NCBI GenBank assembly: GCA_023053575.1
Contig: JAKZAP010000008.1
Location: forward strand, 5,846,715 to 5,910,714
DNA: 64,000 nt
Direction of reading: 5' to 3'
Source of the DNA: Branchinecta lynchi
Taxonomy: Eukaryota; Arthropoda; Branchiopoda; Anostraca; Branchinectidae
Positions 9,201-19,224 of this stretch are shown here, piece by piece. Below the pieces are notes generated by a model that worked only from the letters and a program-made list of their open reading frames with translations, was not told the origin of the DNA and searched no databases. Position numbers and translations under genes: made by a program. Each line of letters opens with the position of its first letter. Within the stretch, counting starts at the first letter, position 1.

Positions 9201-12094
9201 GTACTTTTGGTTAAGGGAACTCTGTGTTTGTCCCTCTATTTTCTTATGGGACTTGGTGCTAAAGAACTCTTGAGCAAGATTATCCGTCCTCGACCCGTCA
9301 CTGAATTTCATCAGGGCAATTTTGGTCATAAAGGCGACGTGGTTTGGCTCTCTAGGAATTTGTTCTTGTTCTCTTAACTAGGAGACTTTTTCTAGAAGAC
9401 GTGAGACTGAATGTGAATAAACTAGTTTGGTCGATCCAGATTGGTTCGCTTTTCTGTACCTTGATCTTGCAATTTGTTTGTAACTTATTACGCAGTTAAT
9501 AGAGTACTTAAATTTTTTACGACTTGTCCATGATTCTAAAAAGCTCCAATTTGTCATATCGGTTTAGGACGGTCGCAACTTTATGGTGTGATCAGTTGAA
9601 CATGGGCCATTGTCGGTTTACGGCAATAGCCGAAGCCCGGGCCGCACATTAGTTATAGTTGTTTTTAATCATTAAGTCATGTTACCAGAGTATGTATGAC
9701 GAAAAAAATTCCATGTTTGTCCTCGTCCGTGAAAGAATTTTTCAAAATAAACTGAGTTGAATTGTAACTTTATGGTGTGATCAGTTGCACGTGACCCATT
9801 ATTGGTTTACGGCTATTATCGAAGCGTGGGCCGCTCCATTTCTCCGGCTTGTAATCTCGACGCGAAGTTCAGATTTTCGATTTTCCAGTCGACTTTCCAA
9901 AGCGGATTAACTATGATTGGAAAGACTACTCTGAATTGACTATCTTACCAATCATCTAGCTTTGTCAGTTCTTGAGTTTTCATATTTTTTTATTTTTTTT
10001 TGACGATGATTTTTACGCGTCAGCTTGGAGTAGCGCCTTGTAATCGGAAAAGGGGGAATTGTGTTTATTATGGTGTTCCCTGTATAAAAGAGAATAGTAC
10101 TGCCGTTTTGCTTTGCACCATTCGCGGAATGTAGGGATGGTAGAATTCATCAGTCAGTTTTGGTGCTTTGCCGGTTATATACGCGCTCTCTGTTCAGCGA
10201 GTTGCCTCGCCTGGGTACAAACGGTGGACAAATTAAAGTTTTCTTTCAGTGGACCTGCGTTCATGACATTCAAGATCTCCCACCTCCTTCTAAATCGTCC
10301 AAACGAAACCGCGACGTCGCCGAGGAGTGCGAAGAGGGCTTGCCGAAAAGAGCCAACATAAGCATAGCCCCCGCAACAAGTGGCGTAGCACCCGAGCCAG
10401 TTCTAAGAATAGGCCCAAACTTGGGCAACTCTCGATCTCTGATCGACGATAGTCTTAGTGATTCTGAACATGAGTCCGATGGAGACTATGAAGACTATGA
10501 AAGTGAGACCCCGAGTCCTTTGCTATTGGAAGACTCCGATCCGACTTTCGACGAGCCTGGACTGCCACGTGGCTTAGTTTCCTTGCGAGAGCGACTAGTC
10601 AGTGGACGAGAGGAAGAACATGCGAGATTTTCTCCTGTGATTCCACCTTTGCGGTCGTTTGGACCGTCTTCCGTTGTTGGTACAGTGGGAAGTAATGATA
10701 GTATTGGCCTGCCGTCTCCGGACTATCGAAACTATTCTCCGGATAGGGAGTTGCAAGCTTCTTATGATCGGGTCGAGCAGACTTCTGCCCCTGCATCCCC
10801 CGACCGAAGGCATGTGTCAAGAAGTGGCGGTAATGATCAGCTGGATGGGATAGAGATTAGGAGAGTTGACGAACGGCGGTCTGTCTCTCCGCACAGATTA
10901 CAAAGGGTCCGGGGAATTGTGGACTTGGATATGATTCGTGGTTCTCCCACTTCTGCGCCTGCATCGCCAGATTTGGAGACTGTTGCGAATAATCGTCGTG
11001 TCAGAGGAGACGTTGACATTGACCTGATTCCGGAATCTCCATCTTACGCCCCCGCATCCCCTGACCCTGAAACTAATTCAGGAACCACGCCCATTTCAGA
11101 TCAGTCATTTCCGCTTCATGAAAGAAACGATCCATTTGATATCCCAGAGCCATTACGGACCCGCCCAGATGGTCTGCCCCAGCTGGAAACTGAGACACTT
11201 AGTGCCGTGTTCCAGGATGCGAACTCTGCTACTGGCCCATCAGATCGCAGCAGTAGTAGTGGTCCTTCGACGGCTGACGAAAGGCAGCAGTTGAATATTA
11301 GACGGATTGAAGAGCCAGTTCGAAGCAACCTGTCTACTAGAGCGGTCCAGGTTAGGATTCGGGCTCCACTGAGTTGGGGAGAAGGACCTGACGGTGGTTT
11401 TGGCTTCCAGTTACGATCCAGCACCGACCCTGAGCCACAAGGGCGTGAGATTGAAGTTCGACTTCCAAGTCTTGAGATCCTAGAAGCCCTGCAGACTATC
11501 AGAAACAGAAGGGCCCGTCTTCGGGACGATAATCCTCTGCCCTTCCGAGTTCGGACGAGCAGACCGCTAGGGAGGCCTCAGCGACGTGCTCAGTCAGTTG
11601 ACATCTCAGGGGCATCCACATCTGCCGTATTTGTCCAAGCTGCTTCGGACTTTGCTGCACGCACTGTGATTTATCAAAGGGACCCACGAGTGAGAGGAGA
11701 ACTCCCAGACGTTAGTAGCCGTGTAAGGAGACCTAGGGCTACAGAGCGGTCTACTTCTTATACCATTCACGAAAATGTTCCGAGGTTAACGCATTTCCGC
11801 GAGGAACCTAATATGGGAAGAGGCTTTATAAAGGAGTTATGTTTCTCAGCGGACGGTAGACTAATAGCCTCCCCTTTCGGCAATGGTGTCAGGCTACTTG
11901 CCTTTAATCAGGACTGTTCGGAGATGTCAGATTGCATGGAAGCCTGGAACAGTAGTCCAGTGAAGCTGTACGAATTAGCTGCGTCTATGTGTCATACCAA
12001 CGTTGTGGTATCAACGAAGTTTTCCCCCACCCATTGTATGTTGGTGTCAGGGTGCTTGAATGGTAAAATCGTATGGCACCAGCCTATTTCTTAG
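3007..12094 (+). CDS. DCAF10: DCAF10 (WDR32)-like CUL4-DDB1 substrate receptor, last two coding exons
   Basis: Two exons are spliced in phase 0: 3007-3216 and 10250-12094, separated by a 7-kb intron. The first contains SSLQIHPQGWCAL followed by an acidic SSDDQSE. The second starts WTCVHDIQDL and ends with GRGFIKELCFSADGRLI, TKFSPTHCMLVSGCL and a final WHQPIS. These match, in order, the C-terminal part of vertebrate DCAF10 as I know it (LQLHPKGW, CTCVYEFQEG, GRGYIKELCFSPDGR, TKFSPTHCQIASGCL). DCAF10 is a WD40 protein thought to present substrates to the CUL4-DDB1-ROC1 ubiquitin ligase. The N-terminal exons must lie upstream of the window. Compared with the vertebrate protein, about 500 extra residues sit between the two WD segments. 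Confidence 0.88.
3651..4343 (+). repeat. Direct duplication in DCAF10 intron, split by a hAT MITE
   Basis: About 135 bp beginning ttggtctagaaagtagaaag at 3651 recurs at 4205 with roughly 90 percent identity, ending in the shared gcagctgcatccagttgctt. The first copy is interrupted by the MITE at 3786-4142. The 4151-4204 stretch between them looks like the continuation of the first copy. Confidence 0.75.
3786..4142. mobile_element. hAT-like MITE with 8-bp target duplication
   Basis: Terminal inverted repeats CAGTAGCGTATATT and AATATACGCTACTG match perfectly over 14 bp. They are flanked on both sides by AGTTGCTT (3778-3785 and 4143-4150). An 8-bp duplication with CAG...CTG ends is the hallmark of hAT transposons. 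At 357 bp with no coding frame, this is a non-autonomous element. The interior has C/G-rich 'gcgacag' and 'cctgtcgcc' stretches, also inverted. Confidence 0.88.
4714..5015. mobile_element. Palindromic MITE with CTACACTGTCAGAAG ends
   Basis: The ends ctacactgtcagaagttt and cttctgacattgtag are inverted repeats, flanked by TACTG at 4709-4713 and 5016-5020. The inside is rich in 'gttatctgtta' and 'tatgcataac' palindromes. The same family recurs at 54454-54838, and a loose end is visible near 29800 (cactgtcagaag). No coding sequence. Superfamily not resolved; the 5-bp duplication is tentative. Confidence 0.7.
5452..6701 (+). mobile_element. Family A element, degenerate copy A6
   Basis: The head atggcacttgcagcctttgg at 5452 lacks a perfect hairpin. 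The body has family A modules (gataaaacttgccagg; gaacgagtgatcgatc; gggagttggagtg). The tail aagtgccatatgagctttca ends in gctctt at 6700. It is more diverged than A1 and A2, so older. A reversed LINE 3'-end fragment lies inside it at about 5925-6010 (similar in reverse complement to 9655-9765), and an AT-rich insert extends to about 6240. Confidence 0.65.
6702..7756. other. DCAF10 intron, no feature recognised
   Basis: I see no conserved exon, RNA gene or clear repeat boundary in this stretch. Short open frames on both strands have no recognisable motif. Confidence 0.4.
7757..7985 (-). mobile_element. LINE 3' end with (GAATT)n tail, reverse orientation
   Basis: Read on the minus strand, the segment ends in aataaaagaaattgaattga and further GAATT copies. 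A poly-adenylation-like signal plus a short simple repeat is typical of LINE 3' ends. The LINE at 47097-48735 has a similar ttgaat-rich tail. No coding part is recognisable here. Confidence 0.45.
8955..9445 (+). repeat. Degenerate tandem duplication in DCAF10 intron
   Basis: Two blocks of about 200-230 bp, beginning near 8960 and 9215, share landmarks in the same order: tttgt, 'gggact(agt/tgg)gctaa', 'cttgag(t/c)aaga', 'tttggtcat', 'ctctaggaatttg', 'gttctct', 'gcgagactg(g/a)a' and 'agtttggt(t/c)gatccag'. The copies are strongly diverged. No coding function is apparent. Confidence 0.65.
9586..9840 (+). repeat. Tandem duplication flanking a LINE-like 3' fragment
   Basis: A block starting aactttatggtgtgatcagt at about 9589 recurs at about 9766, continuing through 'ggtttacggc' to 'gggccgc'. 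Between the copies (9655-9765) lies a dispersed sequence also present in reverse complement at 5925-6010. It contains 'cgtccgtgaa' and ends in 'aaaataaactgagttgaa', like a LINE 3' end. The duplication could be a large target-site duplication or an unequal exchange. Confidence 0.55.
10250..12094 (+). CDS. DCAF10: DCAF10 terminal coding exon with giant disordered insertion
   Basis: The acceptor ttttctttcag ends at 10249; the first codon is Trp (WTCVHDIQDL) and the stop is at 12092-12094, giving 614 residues. Residues of about 10-510 are rich in Ser, Pro, Arg, Asp and Glu and look disordered. They include a nuclear-type basic patch (SKSSKRNRD), an acidic run (DSEHESDGDYEDYESE) and a repeated unit of about 32 residues with VRGxVDxDxI followed by SPxxAPASPD (codons near 10780, 10960 and 11050). 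The last 105 residues are the closing WD40 strands (FIKELCFSADGRLIAS; TKFSPTHCMLVSGCL). The frame stays open for 1.8 kb without stops, unlike its surroundings. An upstream ATG in the same frame (10160) is intronic. Confidence 0.88.
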   Translation, partial: WTCVHDIQDLPPPSKSSKRNRDVAEECEEGLPKRANISIAPATSGVAPEPVLRIGPNLGNSRSLIDDSLSDSEHESDGDYEDYESETPSPLLLEDSDPTFDEPGLPRGLVSLRERLVSGREEEHARFSPVIPPLRSFGPSSVVGTVGSNDSIGLPSPDYRNYSPDRELQASYDRVEQTSAPASPDRRHVSRSGGNDQLDGIEIRRVDERRSVSPHRLQRVRGIVDLDMIRGSPTSAPASPDLETVANNRRVRGDVDIDLIPESPSYAPASPDPETNSGTTPISDQSFPLHERNDPFDIPEPLRTRPDGLPQLETETLSAVFQDANSATGPSDRSSSSGPSTADERQQLNIRRIEEPVRSNLSTRAVQVRIRAPLSWGEGPDGGFGFQLRSSTDPEPQGREIEVRLPSLEILEALQTIRNRRARLRDDNPLPFRVRTSRPLGRPQRRAQSVDISGASTSAVFVQAASDFAARTVIYQRDPRVRGELPDVSSRVRRPRATERSTSYTIHENVPRLTHFREEPNMGRGFIKELCFSADGRLIASPFGNGVRLLAFNQDCSEMSDCMEAWNSSPVKLYELAASMCHTNVVVSTKFSPTHCMLVSGCLNGKIVWHQPIS

Positions 12095-12765
12095 CCTAGT
12101 GATACAAAGCGTGATCCTTGTAGACTCTCTGATTGTACCCCGGAGTTTTAATCTCGATATAGACATTAAATCTTGTTATTATTTGAAATCGTCCTCTATT
12201 AACGTTTGGCTCTTAAGCTACGTGCACATACAGTCTGAGAATATTTCACGTGCGAAAACCCGCATTCAAAATTCGCGTCACGATGGGGGAAACCTGCATG
12301 CGATGCTTCTAAAGTTTAAGGTTAAGTAGGCAATTCGCATCCCACTGCGAAAATCGCATTGTGTGCACTACCATTTATATTTGAAATTGCAAAATCGAGG
12401 TAGAGGCACCTCTATTTTCGGACACTTAATCAGTTTAGTTTTAACCCTAATAGCACCAGGCTAACGCGGGTGGAAATTAGAAAAACAAAAACCTAAGAGT
12501 AAGCCGACTCTTGCTGCTGCAAGAACCAGACCTGCGAAGAGAACTTACACCTTGCCTTCGGTCTGTATTTCCTTTCATATTGTTTTTTGGTGCCATAAAA
12601 GTTACTTTTTGATGTACCATAAGCCATTCGACTGTTGGTCGAAAACTGCCCAGGTTGGCCATGTTTGTATGTTTGATTTAACTCAGGTGGACGAGGTCAC
12701 CGAAACATCTCTCTAAGATTAACTTGGTTCTCATAACGTGGGAACCGATCTGCGAAGCTTGTTTG

Positions 12766-12960
12766 TGTTGATGGTGCTAAACGGATTAGTCAGCTGACTT
12801 TTTTCAGCCCTTCTTGGCAAGGGTCTCGTCCAGCCGTAGCTAAAAAAAAATTGAAGATTCACGTTAAAATAACCTTAGCTTCCGAACTTGGGCTATTAGC
12901 TACAGTGTGAAGAGGACCCTTGCCAAGAAGTGCCAGGATCAGCTGATAAATCCGTTTAGC
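12766..12960. repeat. Family D hairpin MITE (CTTGGCAAGGGTC core)
   Basis: An imperfect palindrome. The left arm has gctaaacggattagtcagct and 'cttcttggcaagggtctcgtc'-like sequence; the right arm has 'gaggacccttgccaagaag', 'cagctgataaatccgtttagc'. The same core occurs at about 16205-16310, 20960-21112, 29098-29165, 33783-34086 and 41320-41375. It has no coding capacity of its own. Confidence 0.65.
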
Positions 12961-13078
12961 ACCAACAGACAACATCCACAGTCAGCTTGGACTTGAAGTG
13001 TATTGAAGCTCGTTTGTCTTTGTAAGTTTCCCCTCTGTTGTCATGAAAATTCGTTACCGTAAGCTGAATGCGAATCAT

Positions 13079-13185
13079 ATTTGACACTGCAAAACGGATA
13101 CCTCAGCTGAAATTTTATGATATAAACAAAATTTCAGAAAAGAAATAAAATTTCAGCTGACATAACCGTTTTTCACTGTCAAATA
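13079..13185. mobile_element. Short palindromic MITE (TTTGACACTGCAAAACGG ends)
   Basis: About 107 bp with inverted arms: left atttgacactgcaaaacgga and cagctgaaattttat, right ataaaatttcagctga and ccgtttttcactgtcaaat. A related copy is at 18326-18410 and one loose end lies near 2886. The flanks end in TA, suggesting a TA target; the superfamily is not resolved. Confidence 0.7.
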
Positions 13186-13189
13186 TCCT

Positions 13190-14100
13190 CCGTTGTCATT
13201 TTCTGGCAGAGACTCTCTCTTCTGGAAGTCATTCTTCCATGTTCTTTCTCTGTTGTTTTCTTTTAGGTCTCCGTTCTCTCAAGTCTGGAGTCACTTGAGG
13301 CTTCGTGATTTACCTTGGAAGGGGAAGTTTATTTTGTTGTTAGCTCCTTCGTCTTTTCACGGAGCATGTTTTTTCTCTGTCGTAGGGTCTTTTCTACTGC
13401 GCAGGAAGACTTGCGTTTCCCGCTGGAAGTTCGACTGCTGGAAAAGAAAAGATCTCCAGTTAGAGAGAAACTGGAAGTTATTGTAACAAAGGATATTGAC
13501 TAGAGCTTTTGTTGGACCAAAGGATGTGGAATGGGTGCGTTTCTGGAGGCCCTGTGAATTAGTAAGTTTTTTCTTTCATTTTAGTTCCCGACGGATTATT
13601 ATTGATCGGGAAGGATTTATTAGTGTGTCGTGTATCGTTTCTATGATTTTTTGTGCTTTGCCAGTTATGACACTAAAAAGTAGGCTGCACCAAGCTAGTT
13701 AAGAGAAAAAATTGTAGTTACATCATATAGTTTATATTGCCCATGCTCATTTCTAGCTTTAAGTTTGTGTCGTATACGTCTGTTTGAAGTAGAAATTTCC
13801 GGATCCGTCAACGAAAGAAAACAGCAAACCGAAAACATTAGTTTACACTACTACATAGTGTCACGAGAAATGTACAGAGGCGGAAGCTTTTTTGTTGCAG
13901 TTATATTATTCTTATCATTATCATTAAAATCAGTAGCTCTTTCTCGAGCCAGCTTGGTGTCTGAAGGGCATTTTAGGACGTAGTCTTGGAGGCCCGAATC
14001 CGTTTCTTCATGATGTTCTGTGAAAAAGTAAAGGAGTGAGGAGGAACGAATGTCTGGTAAAAAGGTTTGGGGACAAATCTTACAATGCTGAAGTTGCATT
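13190..14100. other. Intergenic, nothing firm recognised
   Basis: The stretch lies between DCAF10 and the Ly6 gene. A 62-residue frame ending at 13503 (RLLEKKRSPVREKLEV) begins after an acceptor-like tctgtcgtag, but I recognise no family and no partner exon. It may be 3' untranslated or non-genic sequence. Confidence 0.3.
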
Positions 14101-14112
14101 ACTGGCCTCCAA

Positions 14113-14300
14113 GGCCGTATACAGGGTGGTGGGGGTGGTTAGGGGGTTGGAACCCCCCAACCCCCCCCCCCCTGAAACATACAAAAATAACGATTTCTAT
14201 AGGCTTTTCCCTCTGATCTATGTGTTTTTTGTGCTTTTTTGTCCGACCAGCAGGCAAACCCCCCGCCCCCCACGAAATAAATTCCTGGATACAAGCCTGC
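14113..14300. mobile_element. G/C-rich palindromic MITE
   Basis: The left end is ggccgtatacagggtggtgg followed by G runs. The right end has C runs and then 'cacgaaataaattcctggatacaagcc'. The GTATaCAGG and CCTGGATAC ends are inverted repeats. The whole element is about 190 bp with long homopolymeric G/C tracts flanking an AT-rich centre. No coding sequence. Confidence 0.5.
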
Positions 14301-14555
14301 TGGTCTCACAGGGAGCGCTTCTTCCAAGTCTTCCCCTTTGTGTTCTTCGTATTTTTGCCCGGGGTTTACCTTAGAAGGTGTTGCTTTAAATGTCAATAGA
14401 CAACGCCAATAGACACGTACTGTAACAATGGGACATGAAGGGCCATATTCAGTTTAAATGTACTAGTGACAACATAAATGATTGTTTGCTAGCTGCGTTC
14501 TTTACGGTCGGGGTTTTCGGTCGTATAAATTCACTGCTGACTGCTTCTTAATTAG

Positions 14556-16206
14556 CAGGGGCGTCACAAGCCTTTTACCTTTGGGGGGGGGGCGTCCGGT
14601 TTGTGCCAACGGACGCAAAAATGTGCCGTTGCCGCTTTGCGGCAACGGTGCACATTTCCCGCAGGAATCGGGGTAAAAGTAACTATACTGCATCCGTATA
14701 GATTAATCCTTTGATGTAATTTCGTATGTTAAAGTTCACATACTTGGCTTTTCATTTTAGCTTTCACTAAAAAGCGAAACTTCCAACGACTGTACCAAGA
14801 TGATTGATTGATTGATACAAGTTCTAGCTTTTAACGGGTTTCTGACCCCCAAGCATTTCAATCCTAAAACGCCAGTTAAATGAAACACCGTTCTTACTAT
14901 CAAAGAATACTACAAAATGCGTAATTTTCTGTAAATTAACTGAAATGCATCACTTGAGATTATTCCTTTGATATAATCTCGTATTTGAAGTTCACCTGCT
15001 GTTCATCTTTGCTTTCGCTAAAAAGCGGTGGTTCTGACGGCTGTACCAAGACAAGATAAACCAAGCGCCTCAGGTGAAATTTTTTAAATCTGCTTTTTTC
15101 CGCAAAAATTTAGTTATAGTGCTAAACAATTTCCGGCTTTTTACGTGTTTCAAACCCCAAGAATTTATATCCGAAAACGAAAACTAAATGACATACCGTT
15201 CTTCCAAATAGAGAATACTACAATATGCGCCGCAGGCGAAATTTTTTGTAAAACTAACTGTATTGCCTCAGTTGAGGCTGTTCCTTTGATGTAAATTCAT
15301 ATATTTAAATTCACATATTCGGATTTTCGTTCCAGCTTTCGCTAAATAGCGAAGCTTCTGAGCAGCGCCGGCGAAAAATTTTTAAATCTGTATTTTTTCC
15401 AGAAAAATTTGCGCCCGACAAATGTTTGCAGAATTTGATTTCTTACGTATAAAAACACCCGATGTGCCGAATACCGACGCCCGACAAAAGCATTCGTACT
15501 TTGATTTCTTCTGTGTTTTGCCCGACAAGACTGTAAAGACTATGTTTTTCACGTGTAAATAGAAGGCGACGTACCGACGAGACTTGAACTTTCGGCATGC
15601 GCCTAATAAAAATTCACACAATTTGATTTTTTTTTTTTTTTTTTCGTGTAAAAGAACCAGATGTGCCGACGAGAATACCGACGCCCGGCAAAGGCGGCAA
15701 AACCATCGAGCATTTGATTTTTTCTGTGTTTTGCTCGACTGGACTGTACAGAACTTGTAAAAATAACCCCTTGTGCCGATGAGACTTGAACTTCCCGAGT
15801 GCGCCCGACAGAGTTTGTAAAACCCTATGTGCGGACGAGAATACCGAGGCACGACATAAGCATGCAGTTCTTAAGTGTTTTGCCCGACAAATGTTTGCAG
15901 GATTTTACTCTTGCGTAAAAAAAACCCGATGTGCCGATGGGTCGACCGACGCCCGACAAAAACATAAACAATGTATCTCTTCTGGATCCCCCCTGTATAA
16001 AAAAAAATGTGCCGATATGACCAATGCACGACAAAAGCATGCAGAATTCGATTTCTTCAGTGTTTTGCCCGACAAATATTGCAGGATTTCATTTCTTGCG
16101 TATAAAAAGAACCCGATGTGCCGGCGAGTCGACCGACATCTGACAAAAGCCCGACGAAGTACTTTCTCAAGACCTTTGGGGGGGGGGCCCCCATAGTGAC
16201 GCCCTC
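14556..16206. mobile_element. hAT-like non-autonomous element with CAGGGGCGTCAC end
   Basis: The left end CAGGGGCGTCACAAG is followed by a G run. The right end has a G/C run and GTGACGCCCTCAG, an imperfect inverted copy. It belongs with 21872-23220 and 49259-50950, which have similar ends, terminal G/C runs and several internal copies of 'gccgcaggcgaaattttt'. The last third is a tandem array. I cannot find a matching 8-bp duplication, so the right end may be damaged. The long open frames on both strands come from the array. Confidence 0.6.
15400..16150. repeat. Tandem array of about 100-125 bp units inside the 14556 element
   Basis: Units alternate between 'cccgacaaa(t/a)g(t/c)(t/a)tgcag(a/g)att', 'gatttctt(c/g)(t/c)gt' and 'aaaa(c/a)acccgatgtgccgacgag'. 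At least six irregular copies are visible. Open frames of 136 to 156 codons on both strands follow this periodicity and are not genes. Confidence 0.7.
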
Positions 16207-16669
16207 AGCAAGGGCCGAAACATCGCTGAAGGACATCCTAGCTGACTTACCGGTTTTAAACCATCTTTTAAATAGGATTCTCGGTCAGCTTGGGCCAAAG
16301 GAGCATTTCAAGGGTTTGTGGCTCGGAAAGAGCGTTCCGTGGTCGTTTATTTGGCCCACAAGTGTCTTGTGTGCTTACGAAGCTTTTGTGGCTCGCTTGG
16401 TGACTTGACTTCGACAAACAACTGTCATGCGATTTTGTGGCACTAGTTTGGCGGGAAGTTTAAATTTTAAATGTAAATTATAATAAAATTTAACTATTTT
16501 ATCAAGCAGATTTGTCTGGATTTTAATTCACGCATTTGAAAATACCGCCAAAACAGAGGCAAAAGAGCGTTTCCGCTAGTTTCAACGCATAGGTCGTAAT
16601 AATTTGTCAGACCCGCAGGCAATTGTCTGCGGTGCGCCACAGGGAACAATCTTAGGTCCGCTGCTTTTT

Positions 16670-17802
16670 GGGATCCCAAAACGTGGTGGTGGATACCTAT
16701 GACATCGCGAAAGTTGTCCGTCTGTCCGTCCGTCCGTCTGTCAGCACGATAACTGTCGAAGGAATGAGATATTTTGATGAAACCTGATACCTATGACATC
16801 GCAAAAGTTGTCCGTCTGTCAGCACGATAACTGTCGAAGGAATGAGATATTTTGATGAAACCTGGTGTGAGGACTCTTCCAGTCAAGGGAAAGGTCGAGT
16901 TCGTAGATGGGCCCGATAGCTGCATATTTAGGGGAGGGGGAGGGGTTTCAAATTAAGGGGCGAAAACAAAATATTTTTAAAAGTTAATGAGATAGTTGAT
17001 TAAGAGGTAAGACGACATGCTGAATCAGAATATGAAAATGATTTTCTCGTCGGATAAGTAGATCAGCCGGAATCCGGCGAAAACCGATAAGTTTGTCGAA
17101 AAGAAAAGACTAATCTGAAGTTGATTAGAGGTTCGATTTAAGGACAGTGAGACTTGCTGAATCCGAATATGGAAATGATTTTCTCGTCGGATAAGTAGAT
17201 CGGCCGGAATCCGGCGAAAACCGGGAAGTTAGACTAATCTTAAGTTGATAAGAGGTTTGATTTAAGGACAGTGAAACATGCTGAATCCGAATATGAAAAT
17301 TATTTTGTCGCCGGACAAGTAGATTGCCCGGACTCCGGCCATAACCGGAAAATCTGTTAAAAGTAAAAGTTTTATATGAATTTCATTAGGTGTTCGATTT
17401 ACGGGTAAGAATGCCTGCTGAATTCGTGTATGACAATCATTTTATACCTGGACACATCTCACCACGAATCCTGCTGAAACTGGAAAATTTGTTAAAACTT
17501 GAAGTTTTACGTAAAGTTGATTATGGAGATATGGATGGTATGGAGATACGCTGAATCTGTTTTTGAACTTCAATTTTTTGCAAGACAAGTAATTCGCCCG
17601 GAATCCGGCCGAAACCGGAAATTTGGCAGAAGCTAGGCAGGAACTTTCGTCAAAGTAGACATGACGCAGGCTATAGTGGTAAACTCACATGCTGAATCCA
17701 TATCTGAACTTCGTCTTCTCCGACGATTACAACTGAACCGCTACAAGACCGATTGTCTGTAAATATTAAATTTTTGGGATCCCATCGGAACCTTTGGTCT
17801 TG
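16670..17802 (+). mobile_element. Family X element X1, inserted in LINE
   Basis: It follows TTTTT (16665-16669) and begins GGGATCCCAAAACG, then gatacctatgacatcgcgaa and a GTCCGTCTGTCC microsatellite. The head segment is duplicated (16690-16860). The body has about five modules with 'gttgatta', 'gacatgctgaatccg', 'ttttctcg(t/c)cggacaagtag' and 'cggaatccggc(c)gaaaccgg'. It ends tttgggatcccatcggaacc, then tttggtCTTG followed by TT. Removing it restores the LINE reading LGPLLF-LVMIN, which fixes both boundaries. Confidence 0.82.
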
Positions 17803-18170
17803 TTCTTGTAATGATTAACAATACAGCTTCTGACAGACCAGAAAGATGGAAATACGTTGACGACTTTTCTCTTATTGAAATATGTGGAAAAGGACAAAGT
17901 AGTGGCGTCCAATAGAATTTCGCAGATACAAGCCGAAGCTTTAAATTCAGACATGGCTGTGAATGAAAAGAAGTCTGCAATTCTTACAATTTCTTCCCTG
18001 AAAGAAGGGCCGATTTTTTAACCTCATATTCCAGGTACTTTGCGTGTAAACCTAATTAAAGTCCTCGGTCATATTATATCAAACGATTTAAAATGGGAAC
18101 TTCAAACGAAGGAAATGGTAAAGCGTGGACACACCGGCCTTCAAATGCTGAAACTACTTGCTAACAAAAA

Positions 18171-19224
18171 CGAAGGTTTCGATGGGATCCCAAAATTTTA
18201 ATATTTGCTCCCGACAATTTGGTCTTGTAGATATTCGGTCTTGAACAGGCTTCTTAAACAATTTTACTTTTAACATTTACAAACAGGTTAAGGCCAATGG
18301 TAACAATCGGAAAAGACCAAGTACGTATTTGACGGTGCAAACCGGACACGCCAGCTGAATTTCAACAAGTTCAGATATTTTTCAGATATCCGGTTTGCGC
18401 TGTCAAATATCCAAATATGGATTCAGCATAGGGTTTACCCTATAGCCTACGTCGTATCTCCTTCCTTACTTACTTCTGCACAACTTCCGATTTCGGCCGG
18501 ATTTCGGACAAACTACTTGTCTGGCAAAAAACTAAAGCTCAAACACGAATTCAGTATGTCTCCTTACCCCTACATTCAAGCTCTAATCAACTTCATATTA
18601 AACTTATACTTTTAACCAATTTTCCGGTTTCAGCCGGATTCCGAGCGATCTATACATCCGGTGAGAAAATGATTGTCATATGCGAATTCAGCGTGTCTTC
18701 TTACCCGCAAATCGAACATGTTATAAAATTTAAATAAAACTTTTACTTTTAACAAATTCTCCGGTTTTGGGCGGATTTCGGCCGAACTAATTGTCCGGCG
18801 AGAAAATAAATTTCATATTCGGACTCAGCACGTCTCCTTGCCCCTAAATCGAACCTCTAATCAACTTCATACTAAACTTTACTTTTCGTAAATTTTTCCG
18901 GTTTTCGCCGGATTCCGGGTGAACTGTTAGTCTGGCGAGAAAATAAATTTCATATTCGAATTCAGCTTGTCTCCTTACCCCCAAATCAACTATCTCAATA
19001 GCTTTCAAAAAATATTTTTGTTCGCCCCTTAATTTGAAACCCCTCCCCCACCCTCAAATATAGGGCTACAGAGCCCATCTGCGAACTTGACCTGTACTTT
19101 TACCCAAAGGATCCTCCCACCAAGTTTCATCAAAATATCTCAATCCCTTCGAGAGTTATCGTCCGGACAGACGGACAACTTTTGCGATGTCACAGATATC
19201 CCTCCACTTACGTTTTGGGATCCC
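18171..19224 (-). mobile_element. Family X element X2, reverse orientation, same LINE
   Basis: On the minus strand it begins GGGATCCCAAAACGTAAGTG at 19224 and ends ccatcgaaaccttcg near 18171, with the same modules in the body (ccggattccg(g/a)g, gtctccttaccc in plus orientation). Its removal joins 'ctaacaaaaa' to 'atagttccctc', continuing the LINE. Together with X1 it forms a large inverted pair about 370 bp apart. A palindromic MITE lies within it at 18326-18410. Confidence 0.8.
18326..18410. mobile_element. Short palindromic MITE nested in X2
   Basis: The ends tatttgacggtgcaaaccgg and ccggtttgcgctgtcaaata are inverted repeats over about 85 bp. It is the same family as 13079-13185. Confidence 0.7.

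Noticed and set aside
13193..13503. 97- and 62-codon frames with acceptor-like sequence
   Set aside because: No recognisable family or partner exon; left as unassigned intergenic sequence.
15382..16196. Open frames of 156 (minus) and 136 (plus) codons overlapping each other
   Set aside because: Both follow the period of the tandem array in the 14556 element and overlap on opposite strands; no known domain.
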